Origin: Zerene cesonia | Taxonomy: Eukaryota; Arthropoda; Insecta; Lepidoptera; Pieridae | Length of the DNA: 64,000 bases | Direction: 5' to 3' | Assembly: GCF_012273895.1 (NCBI RefSeq) | Contig: NC_052122.1 | Coordinates: 4,526,001-4,590,000 of the forward strand | In this document: positions 45,446-57,492 of the stretch, in pieces | Layout: the number at the start of each line of letters is the position of its first letter | How positions within the stretch are numbered: position 1 is the stretch's first letter | Made by a program: the position numbers and the translations under genes | Notes under the pieces: model-generated | Databases searched by the model: none | What the model saw: only the letters and a program-made list of their open reading frames with translations | What the model was told of the DNA's origin: nothing

Positions 45446-47467
45446 TTTTTTGAATTAAAAGACATCCAAAAACCTAGTATAACCTCAATAAGTAATCCTA
45501 TTATTATTCAGTTATTCATTATATTATTCAGAATAATTACATTACAATTGTAATGGAACATAACCCGTAATTCTTACATGCATAACTCTACCTAGAATTC
45601 TGTAAGTAGTAAGTAAGTATTGTTTATATTCATGCCTATTGCACACGATTTCAAATACTAACTTGATGGTATATGATATTAAAACAAAGAACAATAGCAA
45701 CTCACCGGAGAAGATGGCGCTACAGACGCGAGGGTGCTAAGAAAAAACAAATATCAACGCCTGTTATTAACAAACTGCTTATTTCGTCAGACGCAAATGA
45801 AAATAATATAAAAATACACTCGCCTACAAAAACAAATATGTTCCTCTGTTAATTGTTATATATCATTGTATTTTTTCCTTTAAAATTAGTAAGTTGTTCC
45901 CAATGAAAGTAATACACAATTCATAAAATAATTTGTTGGGAATTGATTTGTTAAAAGTTATTCTTTCTGTCTAACCACATAATGAAAAAAAAAATTGTGT
46001 GTTAAAATGTGTGTTAAAAAATTGTGTGTTTAAATTAAATTGCTCTATCTTTCTTCCTTTCTTTCTAATGCTAATTTGGATACGTGTTAAAATATTAAGT
46101 ATTGTATTATTGTACAGACAAATTAAACGTCAATGGTACAAAATTAAGCTTCCAAATTCAAAGTTCAGTGAAATTCACTCATATAATTTCAACTGTCAAT
46201 GTTTCAAAAAAAAAATTACTTCAAATCTATTTGTTAGCCAAGACACGGAATTTACTTATCATGTTCAGCAAGGGGAAATGAGGTAATTGAAGACGTATAA
46301 AACAGACCGTTACATAAGAAAATCGATAGATAGATTGTACAAAAATATACCATTCACTTTAATAAAATATGATGCACATGTCAATTTTTGCAAACTTTAA
46401 AAGTGCCAAGGTTATATTACTAGATTAAAATGTCTTTCTTTATCGGCTAATACATACTTTTAAATTAAGTAGTTATACGATACAGACATCATGATAGCTT
46501 GAGAGATAATTAATTAATAAAAAAAAAGAAGTACATAATACAATGATGGAATTAACAAATTATAATTATTGTATTTATTAACATTTATATATCATTTTTG
46601 CGTTTTTATTCCCATATTACATCGATGGTGGTGAATAACAATTTTCATACACTCGATTAAATGCGTTCCTTACATTGTCTCTTAAAATTTTAGGTGCGTT
46701 GCTTGTGTGTGGAGATAAACGGATTACTGTTCATCTACTTCAATTTGAAATTAGACGGATTGAATTTTATAAAATATATCGAATTTTATTGTTCAACAAA
46801 ATTTTCTTCAGCAACAACTTCTTGGGTTTCGGAGTTTCGCAGTGCTATCGCGAACGTTGAGCGTAGCCATCCAAGGCTCAATGCAATACACGTGTGCGAT
46901 CTGTCAAAGAACCATAAGCGTGAACATCTCTTTCTATTTAACATCTTTTAATAGAAGTTATACAATCTTTCAACAATTGACAAATTCGTAATAAACTAGT
47001 TGATAAATTCTCCAGCCAAATGAGGTGTAATAATAATGTCGAGATTTCTAACGGTTTGTCGTTTTGTCGCTATTAAAAAAATTTTAATTAACTTCTTTAC
47101 GAATCAGACACATTACAACCAAAGCAGAATGCAAACCAAAGCAGCAAATATCTGGATTCAAAGTCTCTGCTCTATCCCAAGTGCTAGTGGAATCGAACGT
47201 GGTGTTAGTCGCAAAGTTAGCCTTACTCCGTGTTCGAGGTAAATTGTCATAAATAAAACAATTTCAATATATACGTAAAAGCGTATACGTAAAAATCAAA
47301 CGTTATTTAATCATGACCTTCACAAATTGAAACAGAAAAATTTAATATGAAGTGTATTAATATTCGAAATTCCATGTATCATTAAAAATAATAATTGAGT
47401 TGCATCTTTCATGTATTGTACTGTAGGCTGCGTGGGCATCATGTGAAAATATGTTCAATTTCCTCCC
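45446..47467. other. Intergenic, no gene seen
   Basis: AT-rich. Open frames at 45999-46286, 46694-46951 and 47036-47242 show no domain or splice logic. A 13-base tandem (GCGTATACGTAAA) lies at about 47268-47295. Confidence 0.45.
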
Positions 47468-47500
47468 TATATAAGGCGTGTCGTCACGGTGCACCTCACA
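47468..47500 (+). promoter_or_regulatory. TATA/initiator core promoter
   Basis: TATATAAGG at 47468-47476 with a TCA initiator whose A is at 47498, a spacing of 30 bases, as in strong arthropod promoters. The segment TATATAAGGCGTG is almost repeated at 59966-59978. Confidence 0.55.
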
Positions 47501-47550
47501 GTATGCGCTAAGGTTTTAAAGCACTAAGTACTTGTAGTGTAACCTGTGTG

Positions 47551-47631
47551 ATGATAACCGGTCTATGGGTATTGCACATTAGTTGGACAACATCCGCGCC
47601 GGCTGCACCTAACGAAACGTCACCGCGCTCA
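47551..47631 (+). CDS. Orphan first exon encoding a possible signal peptide
   Basis: Fifty bases after the predicted transcription start, an ATG opens 27 codons that end at a consensus donor (CTCA then GTGAGT). The product begins MITGLWVLHISWTTSAPAA, with a hydrophobic core and small residues suited to signal-peptidase cleavage. Without splicing the frame stops two codons later. The ATG context (GTGTGATG) is weak. The rest of the gene was not found; a 44-base candidate exon at 51548-51591 has compatible phase but no independent support. It could also be the leader of a non-coding RNA. I do not recognise the gene. Confidence 0.35.
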
Positions 47632-48307
47632 GTGAGTTAAATATTTTTTTTATTTTAAATAAATTTATTCTTTATTCGAAAATTCAAGGGCAATGCGAGA
47701 TTAAATTATTACTTTTTAAAAGGAGTTTTTATACGCATTTGTTAAATATGGGACTCTATTTTAACAGCTTTTGCGATAGTTAATTTTTAATAGATAGTTT
47801 TTAGTGTGACTATTTTTGAAGTTTGTGTGAAATTAATACTTGTTTTCGGATCAATAAAGTGAATTGATTATTAAATGACATCATAAAAATTTATATTTAA
47901 TACTACAGAACTTTTTAAAGCGGATTTAATTTAGTAAGTTATTTTAACAGTTTTAAAAATATTGTACTGTAAATTAAACGGAATATTTAAATCTTTTATT
48001 TGTTAATTGATTTTCGTTCTACAGTTTCATATAAACTAGAACTAGTGATTAGAAAATTATAGAAGCGGTTTTTACGGAGCGCAACAGGTAGATTTGACAT
48101 TGAGCGAGGTTTCAAGACAGACAAGTTTAAATTTTACTCTACTTTATCAGTTTCTATACTCGCATTGCCTTTTTTAATTGAAATAATTGTTAATGATTTA
48201 TTTACAGTTTTAAAGATTTTATAAAGAAATTTGAAAAAGTAAAAAATACGAAAGACATTAATTGTTGTAGGGATTATGTTTTACTACAATTTAATACAGA
48301 ATGTAAA
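47632..48307. other. No gene seen
   Basis: AT-rich DNA, intron if the orphan exon is real. No repeat family recognised. Confidence 0.45.
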
Positions 48308-48450
48308 TTACTATATTATGTTACGTGCATATAAACCTTTCTTTTGTCACTGTACATAAAAAAAAATCGGCATCCAAATTCGTTGCGTAGTTCTCAAGAT
48401 ACACAGGAACAGACAGCCGGAAGGGACTTTTTGTTATATACTATGTCCTT
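48308..48450 (-). repeat. SINE-like repeat (CCGTTGCGTAGTTT family), fragment
   Basis: TGCATATAAACCTTTCTTTT, CCAAATTCGTTGCGTAGTTC and ATACACAGGAACAGACAGCC match the middle of 9741-9907. Confidence 0.55.
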
Positions 48451-49049
48451 TTTGTAGTTTTAAAATAGACTTTCAATAGTTATCGAAAATTTATAAAAAA
48501 CGTTTTTATATAGTATTCGTTTCGTTTCTTACAAAAAAAAATATGCATAGATAAGCCAAGCTTAATCAAATCGAGACTTAATCAAACCGTACAACAATCT
48601 AACAAAAGAGAGTATTAAATATACACCGAGCGAACAAAAACCACACACATACCAATTACATTAGTACATGACGAAAGGTGCAAAAAAGGTGTTTATCCCG
48701 ACGTTGCTTTTGGAAATTTTAAAAACAAAGCGACTGCGGCTCTATGTCAGTGCTAATCACCAACGTGTTTAGTCTATTTGGAAAGTGTTTGCTGAAATAT
48801 ACTGTATTCCCTAGCAGAAGGATCCGATACCTTTTGTGGAGTGTACATTTCGGATGTGATTTTTAAGACCGGATAATTGACTTGGATTGGGCGGTGGTGA
48901 ATTGTATGTTGTACTGCATGCACATCTCTTTGTGGATGGACGGGGGATGGGGGGATGTGTTTCACTGAATGGTAAAAATAATTAGCAATATTCATCATTG
49001 AAGTAACATAATATGAGGGTTTTCTATTCGTGTTTTATGTATAGTTTAT

Positions 49050-49372
49050 TTATCTTATATCTTTAAACAAGCAATTCTTGTATTCTCGGAATCGGCTCCA
49101 ACGATTTTCATGAAATTTAGTATATACGGTGATAAATCGATCTAGCTAGGAATCTTTTTTAGAAAATGTCATATTCGTGTTTTATTCGTGTTTTATCGAC
49201 TAAAACTTTTTTAACAAATAGGAGGCGTTTCTGTCGGTAAGATCGAAAAATATTATTCATATTTCATCATTTTATTAGTATGTAATTCGTACTTAAATAT
49301 AATTTTCAAAAAACACAATTTATAAAATAAAAAAAAAATACCGAGCAAAGCTCGGTCATCCAGGTACTGTAT
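49050..49372 (+). repeat. Interspersed repeat with terminal hairpin
   Basis: TTGTATTCTCGGAATCGGCT, GATCTAGCTAGGAATCTTTT, AACAAATAGGAGGCGTTTCT and, at the 3' end, ACCGAGC-AAA-GCTCGGT (7-bp hairpin) followed by CATCCAGGTACT. The hairpin just before the end recalls rolling-circle elements. Confidence 0.65.
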
Positions 49373-49451
49373 AGTTTAAACGTTGATGTTTATTGGTTTA
49401 TACCCCGTTTTGTATTTAGATAGTCTTTGTTCGAAATCGGAACTAGAACCA

Positions 49452-49620
49452 TCCTACTAATATTATAAATGCGAAAGTTTGTAAGGATGTGCGTGTGTTT
49501 GTTGCTCTTTCACGCAAAGACTACTCAACCGATTGCAATGAAATTTGGTACGTAGATAGCTGGACAACCGGAATACCATATAGACAACTTATTATCCCGA
49601 TATTCCTACGGGATAACGGA
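49452..49620 (+). mobile_element. Non-autonomous Helitron (Lep1-type), 3' truncated
   Basis: TCCTACTAATATTATAAATG through CCTACGGGATAACGGA; the terminal hairpin and CTAG are missing. Confidence 0.82.
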
Positions 49621-49992
49621 TTGTAAAAAATATGCGGTTTATGTGACAAAAACACAGAGGTGTAAATCGGAAAAAGGTTAATATCCATTAAGTTTTCATA
49701 ATAGAATTTTAGCTATTTAGCAACCCGCCCGAACTTCACACTGCTTCGCCTATTTAAAAAAAATGCTATGAGCATTTTTAAAGATCCGAGCATACATAGG
49801 GTCAGGAAACGGAAAGCAACTTAACAATATTTAGCGATATTTTTCAATGTTCAGGATAACAAGACCTTCATAATCACTTAATTGTATCCAGTATTTATTA
49901 TATTCTAAACTTACTTATTTAAAATCTTATTAATCCATGTAAATCTATCCGTATAAATAAAAAACTTGAGAGGAGTCAAGGGAGACCCGGAT

Positions 49993-50273
49993 GGAACGAA
50001 GTTCCTTCATCATTATTATTATTTTTTATTATTCATTATTTACAAAAAACCTATATACACTCAACAAAAATAATCGTCGCGACACCACACTCTTCAATGC
50101 GAAATAGAAATGAAAATATCTGGCTTGCTGTCTATAAGAGAGAGATACAGAGAAACATGCGACGCCGCACAGCTTACAATAGCTTACTATAGCAAAAAGT
50201 GTCGTGACAACTTTTCGTAAGAATTTTTTCCGTCTAACCCCCTTTCACAACGCGCGATAAGGAACTTCGTTCC
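49993..50273. mobile_element. MITE-like element with 15-bp perfect terminal inverted repeats
   Basis: GGAACGAAGTTCCTT at 49993-50007 and its exact complement at 50259-50273. Each end is itself a small palindrome (GGAAC-GAA-GTTCC). The interior (281 bp in total) is non-coding and includes AATCGTCGCGACACCACAC and a related AAGTGTCGTGACAACTTTTC. Confidence 0.7.
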
Positions 50274-52154
50274 AAAAATTATTCGCCAAAAGCGTGGATA
50301 ATCGTAAAACTCAAGAACGTCTTGTCCAATTCGGTTGTTTTTTTTACGCTTTTTAAGACAAGCAAGTCAGGGAACGCTAGTTGTAAAAAAATAAGTAAAA
50401 ATATTTTTTTTCAAATTAATAACCACCAGTGAACCAGTGCTCAGTATTTAAACACCAACAACATTTATAAGCTTATTACATCTAAAAATAACCTTTCAAT
50501 GCTATTTAATCAAAGCTCGAACATTATTGCAATACCAGGGTCAAGTTCAGCCAATATTTGATCAGCAGGTACACTAGTAGGAATTGAATAATCGATACAT
50601 AAAACCGAACGCAATAAATAGTTTCATAAAGGTAACGCATGTGAATTTTCGCTGAAACGTGTACAGTTAAATAAATAATATTTATCTGTAAAATTCACGC
50701 TGAAGTAATAATCACTTCATAGAATTTTGGTTTTCGGCGCTTGAGTTTGTACAAGCGGTGATAAAAGCATAAATAAATTATTAAATAGCTTTTAGAATGA
50801 AAGCACTGCTCTACTACGATTGAATATTGTTGATAAATATAACATGGTTCTGTTTTTAAACCAATAGCTGATTAGTAAGAAACTGATAGACCATTATAAA
50901 ATATAAAAAAAATACGGTAATGTTTTTACAAAACCAAAGTTTATGCTATTAAAATATATAATTAGAATATTCAACACCTTCAAAAAATAGCGGAAATAAT
51001 AGATTTCCATTGAGTTACCGCAAGCGTGGAGGAAGCGCGTTGATATCTGTTTAAAATTGTACGAGATTCTAGTCCGTTATAACAATTAGGTTGTTTAAAA
51101 GCTAAAAGAAAACTTCTAAAACTTTTGCGTATATTAATAATCGACGAAACATTACTATAATTATATTATACACTTTGTATCTACTTCATACCATTATATT
51201 TACAAATAAATGTCGCTCATTCAAAGTTTTATTGTGTCAGATAATTAATGTGGGCAACGTGTCGGATATGTTACCAATTAAAATAAAGCATTTGTCATTT
51301 ATCCTTACAGATTTAATAGTACAAATATTGTAATTGAGGTGACACATTACAATTTTCAAATTTTCTTATTTGCTAAATTCACATCTAAGGTTTCTGTAAT
51401 TATTATCTAGTTGACAAGTATGTCTATTTTAAAATGTCGTTCATAAAAATCTAGTGCGAAACTTTTTAGAACGAATTGCCTGCCAACTCGTGCATGCGAA
51501 GCTCACTAAACGAATCTGGCTGCAAACAGAAAATTAAATCCTTCCAGTTGAACCGTAATCTTTCGCCCACCGCGTGCAACACAAACTACCGGTAACCCAG
51601 AACATCATATTATTATAACAACGTAATACAGAGTGAACTTGAAAAACATTTATTTTATGGGAAGTAAATTTAAGTGGTCTCGGAATAAGATCTTCGATTT
51701 GGACCAATGTTTCAAGGGCAAATGGAAGATTGCTTGGAAAATAATGTTGTTGTTAAAAACACTGTAACAACTAATGGATCAACATTAAGAAAAACAATGT
51801 TACGACTAAGTAACCTTGTCGGCGAGCTCTCAAGATGCCTTTAGAAATTTCTTTAGGTCTTAACAGTAGATCAATAAGCATTTAATGCTGCGTAGTTATC
51901 AATTAGCAAATTCTGTAAACAGGTGCCGATCGGGATAAAGTTTCGTTAAAATCTTATTGCTATTACAAATGCATTTGTGTGCCTTTCGCTAATGCATTCT
52001 CTTAGAGATATCTGTTTTGTTAAAATGGATTTCTTTTGTATTACTTATTTCGTTCTGCTGAAATGTTCATTAGCATTTTCTTATTTTGACTGATTATAAG
52101 GTCCGTTATAAATTGCATAACGATGTCTACTTAAAAGTTTACGTAATTTTGGAA
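50274..52154. other. No gene seen
   Basis: AT-rich DNA. One higher-GC patch at about 51480-51600 holds the candidate 44-base exon noted with the orphan exon (51548-51591, CTTCCAG acceptor, GTAACC donor). Nothing else is supported. Confidence 0.4.
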
Positions 52155-52336
52155 AATCTTACATATAAAATTCTCATGTCACAATGTTAGTAACCTTACT
52201 CGTCCGAAACGGGTGGACAGATTCAAGTGAAATATTGTGTGCATATCGAGTAGGTCTAAGAATCAGCCAACATCTATTTGTTATAACCCTAAATGATAAG
52301 AATAAGGCAGAACAGCGTGTGCCGGGTGAGCTAGTA
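52155..52336 (+). repeat. Helitron-like repeat (TATAAAATTCTCGTGTC family)
   Basis: ACATATAAAATTCTCATGTC, CGTCCGAAACGGGTGGACAG, GCATATCGAGTAGGTCTAAG and a GTGAGCTAG end. Related to 32317-32501 in its 5' part. Confidence 0.65.
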
Positions 52337-53624
52337 ATAATATAAATTTAAAGTATTAGTATATATTAATTATTAGATCATTTCAGATGTTACGAACTAT
52401 GTATAAAGTACTATTTAAATTTTTGTTCTTTTTTATATTTTAATAATGACTAAAATAGGGCTAGTTGTTTTTATAGGTAAATATTAGCATACCTAACTGC
52501 TATATCACTTTATTGTGATTCAAGATGGTATGTTTTTATCAAAATTAACATGACTAAAAGTCTAGTTTTTTCGGAATACGTATAAAATTTATTAAATTCT
52601 GATCTTTCCACCATAGCAACATGAGGGGAGCGCTAGACATAGCAACTGGTTTTCAATTAGGAAATCGGACGCAAAATTAGCGGTGAATACCTTTTCATGG
52701 GGATTATAATTTACATTTCAAAGCGTGTATTTACCTCATGCACCGCAAGTAATATTTTGCTATTTTTCCCACCGTAGTGTCATAGGTGTCTGCACTTTAT
52801 GCACGAGTCAGCATTTTTTTAACGGGTCTCAAATCGCTCGCATTTCTAGTAAGTATTTGCGCAAAGAGCTTTCAATACTTGCAAGTATGCTTCGTATGAC
52901 TACACTTTAGTGACTTATGTGATGCATATTGTAAGAATCGAAAGTTTACAGGTGTTGTATACGTCTTTAGTTCTTAGAAATCGAAACTTCAAGTTCAAGT
53001 TCAGATATATTGTGAACTGAGTTTTTACTTCAGTGTAATTTGTAGAACTGAATTCTGTTAACGGGTACTTACGTATTGTAGAACTTTAAGTTTTATCAGA
53101 TGTTAGAAAAATATTCTTCGCTTACGTTTAATGCTATTAACTAGACAATATTTTATCAAATGCTTAGAAGTTTGACACATGTTTACAGTGTGGCTTAACT
53201 TGCTATACTCATATTGATTCATAAATTATCATACTCACAACAATGACTGGGAAAACTAAACAAACTGAAGTCTTTTTCATAATATTTAAACAAATAAATA
53301 TAGGTATATCATTATGCTAATTGATACTTCATTAGTTCCAACTAATTGCTGACTATCAATGAAAATAATCGTTATTTAGAGCTAGTATAGTTTTCCAACA
53401 TCTTGTTAATTCGGTTCAGTTTATCTGTCAGTTAAAATAACAAGTAATGCAGGGAAACATAAGTTCAACAAGTTGAATAGGCTATCATCGACTTCGATAT
53501 TTACGTATCGTTATATATGTGTGTTATACAAAATGGTTTTAAAAGGAAGATGTGAAGGAATAAATATCTAATTGTTTCCAGCAATATGAATCGAATAATT
53601 ATAATTTTAAAAGTACGTAAGTAA
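52337..53624. other. No gene seen
   Basis: AT-rich, no exon, repeat or RNA gene recognised. The open frame at 52725-52910 lacks any family signature. Confidence 0.45.
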
Positions 53625-53935
53625 GAATTGGGACAGCTCGCACCGGGGAAGTAAACCCCCACAGAAAATCAGCGTGAAATAGCATACTGCTGTGTTTCGT
53701 TCGGTCAGTGGAGGAGCCGGAGGCCTAAATCCTTTTCCTTACCCTTCCCAGTCCTTTCTATTATTCCTCTCGTCAATCCTTTCTTCATCCCGTTACAATT
53801 TGAAGTTGGCAATCCATTTGTAGGCGTAAGGTCTACAATCGACCTCTCGCCTCTCCAAATGTTCATGGGCGGTGGTAGCGCTTACCATCGGACGGCGACG
53901 AATAGCCGACGATGACATGAAAAAAAAGTTCTTAG
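53625..53935 (-). repeat. SINE-like element, reversed
   Basis: GACAGCTCGCACCGGGGAAG, GCATACTGCTGTGTTTCGTT, GGCGTAAGGTCTACAATCGA, ATGGGCGGTGGTAGCGCTTA, GATGACATGAAAAAAAAG: reverse layout of 45150-45445 with the internal hairpin of 38668-38950. Confidence 0.7.
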
Positions 53936-54254
53936 TATAACTGGGACACTAATTACGTATATGGTGTCACAGCAACTCCAAAACTAGGCTTCATTTTAAT
54001 TTAAAACTGTTTTATTAGCGGTTGCTCTGAATAAGTGCTGAGTGCGTGATGATTAGGATGTTGAATACACTTATATTTACACCATACTGTTTTGATAAGT
54101 AAGTGAACATGTTTATATTTTATTATAGTTTGGATGTACACATGAATGAGCGACTTTTGTGACATCTATTTAATATCGAGTTTATAGAAATTTGGATGTT
54201 ATTTCTCTCCTTGTGGAGTAAATAATTAAGGATATATATTTTCATTTCGTATCT

Positions 54255-54560
54255 TCGTATTTTTTTTTGTTAGGGTAGGCAAACCGTCGTGCATCTGATG
54301 GTATGCGATCACCATCGCCCATGGACGCGTCGCCCGCTTTTTAGGGATAAGGAGTAAGAAAATGAATCATGACGCGAATAAAAAACAGAACTGGAAGGTG
54401 TAAATGAACGGATACGGATCTCCGTGGTGGGAAAGGTTTTATGGTGGTGCGGATTTCAGAAACATTCGCATGCTAACTATTTCACCGATCTTATGTGGGG
54501 GTGTGGTACCTCCCCCGGTGCGAGCCGGTCCCATACGGCGAGCTCTCCTCCCACATTGAT
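54255..54560 (+). repeat. SINE-like element
   Basis: T-rich head, ATCTGATGGTATGCGATCAC, CATCGCCCATGGACGCGTCG, GGTACCTCCCCCGGTGCGAG, GGCGAGCTCTCCTCCCACAT. Related to the previous element but a distinct subfamily. Confidence 0.6.
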
Positions 54561-57421
54561 TTATATTGGAGTTTTAAAAATATCACACTCATAACGCTCA
54601 AATAAGCATAATAATTATAATTCAGTTAATTACGAGACATGAAATGTATGATTGAAGTTAATTGAAACGAAAAATTCTGGGAACTGCTATTTATTTGTTC
54701 ACTGGTATCGTTCCTTTGTGTTATTATGTTGCTGTAATGTAAAAGTGTATTCATATATTTATTCTTTGTAAACAGTACTTTAATAGTTAAGTGAAATAAT
54801 ATAACAGATAAATAAAATAGTTAGAAAAGACTTTTCGCGGCCTTATGGCTGGATGCCATTTTTAGTTGACGTTATTTATAGTACTGGTTACGTTTCAAAT
54901 AATTAATATCAGTTATGAAAATATCGTTCCAAATTTCGTTTAATTAGTTCTTAATATGTTTGTTTCGTAGACGTGTAGAACTATAAGTATGTATTGTACC
55001 TCGTTTTATCTGATTTATTGTCATTACCGTAAATAATGACTGGCGGGCAGTCCATGACTTGTAATATACGACATCGTCACGTGCATAGAGATTAGGTAAC
55101 CTTTTAGGGGCCACATTCTTTGATAAGCCGGAACTAGGATCGGGCTGGAATATTTATATTTTCGAAAGCTCTCTTGACATTTGCTTTTAACTGCTCACTT
55201 GAATTTCTCCGGTTTTTTATTTTTTTAATAAAAGTATTTTCTTGCGCGGATGTCTAGTTTAAAGTATAATAATCGTGATTATTAACTAATTTTGGAATTA
55301 TGTGAGTACATATCCCCAAGAACGAAGGAGGTCCCGATATCTATTTAGGAAGGTATTTTCTTTCTTGGGTTTCTAACTCAATAACTACGTGGTTTACTGA
55401 TTGACGTGTTCTTTTTTGTGTTTCATAGAACATTGTTGACCTTTGGTCTCAATTTAGAATTTGGAGTGGTAGGTACCTCTTTCCAGGGACGTCGGTGACT
55501 TGTTAGTTAGAAAAGATTAAACAAATTGTATAGAAGATAATCGATTTAAGTATACCGTGTAAGTGCATAAAACGTCTGAATATGTCGTCGCCAGTGTACA
55601 AGTTACATGAAATATTAATAAAATTGATACCTTGACCTTCCTCGTTAATCAATCATCCTGAAGTATCGACTCATTCGCTATTGTCTTTAGTGCTTGTACA
55701 TAAAAATACACGGTGGTGAGACTTTCTAATGATTGGCATATATTCGTTACATGCTTTGTTATTTACGATGTAGGTTGAGTTCTAATTTATGAATTAAAAC
55801 ATACGTAGATTATTTCTTAGTTCGATCAAATATTCCAATATCTGTTTTAATTATATCATTCTTATATTTCATATATTTAATTTAAAAAAAAAAAAAAATT
55901 ACTGTTGCATTTATTATACTTTTAAATTGTTATAATTACTAAATTTGGGGTTGGGTATACACCTTAACATTTTTAAATTCATGTTATGACTACCACACAT
56001 AACATAATACTATATTACTAATAAGAATTGTGTACTGTACTATAAAAAAAGATTAGGTGATGTGTAATATTTACACATTCGATTTATCCTATTAGGTATA
56101 TTAAAATTTCTTAAAATGAGTTATTTCAATAATTTTCATTATTATCGTCAAATGAATTCACATTTTGTACGAATGGTTATTTTCCCGCTTAAAATGAGTG
56201 TAACAAATCAATGTTATAAGGCACAAGGCGGTTAGAGCTATGATACAACACAAGAACAATCAGTGCCACCTTCCTTATATGAACATCTATTAGTCGCTCA
56301 CGAGTTGTACCTCGCTAGATGAAAGAGGGTTATGTAAAAATGTATTTTATTCGGTACACATTTAGCCTTACGGGTATATATTTTTGAACTCATCGGCTTA
56401 TGTTTGGTATGCAACCATATTGAAACCTTTTGGCTGCTATTGAAGACGGGATGTCTTTTATCAACCGTGACGCGCTAACCAATAGGCCTTAGCGGTGATG
56501 ACGTGTTAATTTATAATTTTAGAGGATGTTAAGCATTATAGTGTCATAATGTTAAATATGATGAAATTATTTTTATAATAAAATCCTTTTTAGTTATATA
56601 TGATGAAAGGGAACTATGTTTAATAGTGAAATTAAAATCTACCATTCGTTTTGCATATGGGTGGAAAGATTTTAATGATTGTCTCATTAAGAGATATTAC
56701 TTAAAAGGCATATGAAAATTTACCAGTACGACGATAAGATAAATGAATCACTTTAAGTAGCACAATGAAGGCGACCTTTTATAACATAAACCATTGGGAT
56801 TTACCTTTAATTATTATGATAATTGATTTTAAACAATGTTTTTGTTTATTCGATCATTTTATAGTTAGTGGCTAACTACGATCAGTCAACGAGTAGGAAA
56901 TTTCTATTTCCAGGTAAGAATTAAAGCGATGGGTAAAAATTTTGTGAATATTAAATGAACTAGTTAAATAAAGCGATATCGTTTGAGAGCATGATATACC
57001 TTATAAATAATATTATTAACGATGAAGTGTAATCGATAGTGAAGCGATCAACCACAGTTATTCAATATGAACTTAAAACCTATCTCACTATTTAAGAGAA
57101 GAATAATATTTATATCATTTTATTATTATTATATTTATTCAATTAATTTAATAATAGAATGATCTCTAGCTGTAAGGTTGCGGTGACTCTGGGAATGTTG
57201 TCTTGACACGTTTTTTGATACCTTATAAAGTATTATGTTTCGTCCTGTTTGTTTTAAGCGTTATAGTATTAATATGTCTAAAACTATATGTTTTAAGGGA
57301 TTTAGTTTCGGTTTCCTTAAATATCGTTTCGTTTTTGTGAGTATGACCGTGGTCCGTCTCGACGTTGTTTTCGATACTTTGAGTTATATGTACAAATAAT
57401 TATTAAGAATACAATGAAGAA
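54561..57421. other. No gene seen
   Basis: AT-rich intergenic or intronic DNA with a 15-A tract near 55878. No coding or RNA feature is supported. Confidence 0.45.
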
Positions 57422-57492
57422 GTTTATGGGCGCTAGTGATCACTTAACATCAGGTGGTCCACCTGCTCCTTTAATTGCTCAGCCATAAAAAA
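57422..57492 (-). repeat. Short SINE fragment
   Basis: ATGGGCGCTAGTGATCACTT, ACATCAGGTGGTCCACCTGC and TCAGCCATAAAAAAG are the common moth short-element end with an A-rich tail. Confidence 0.6.
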
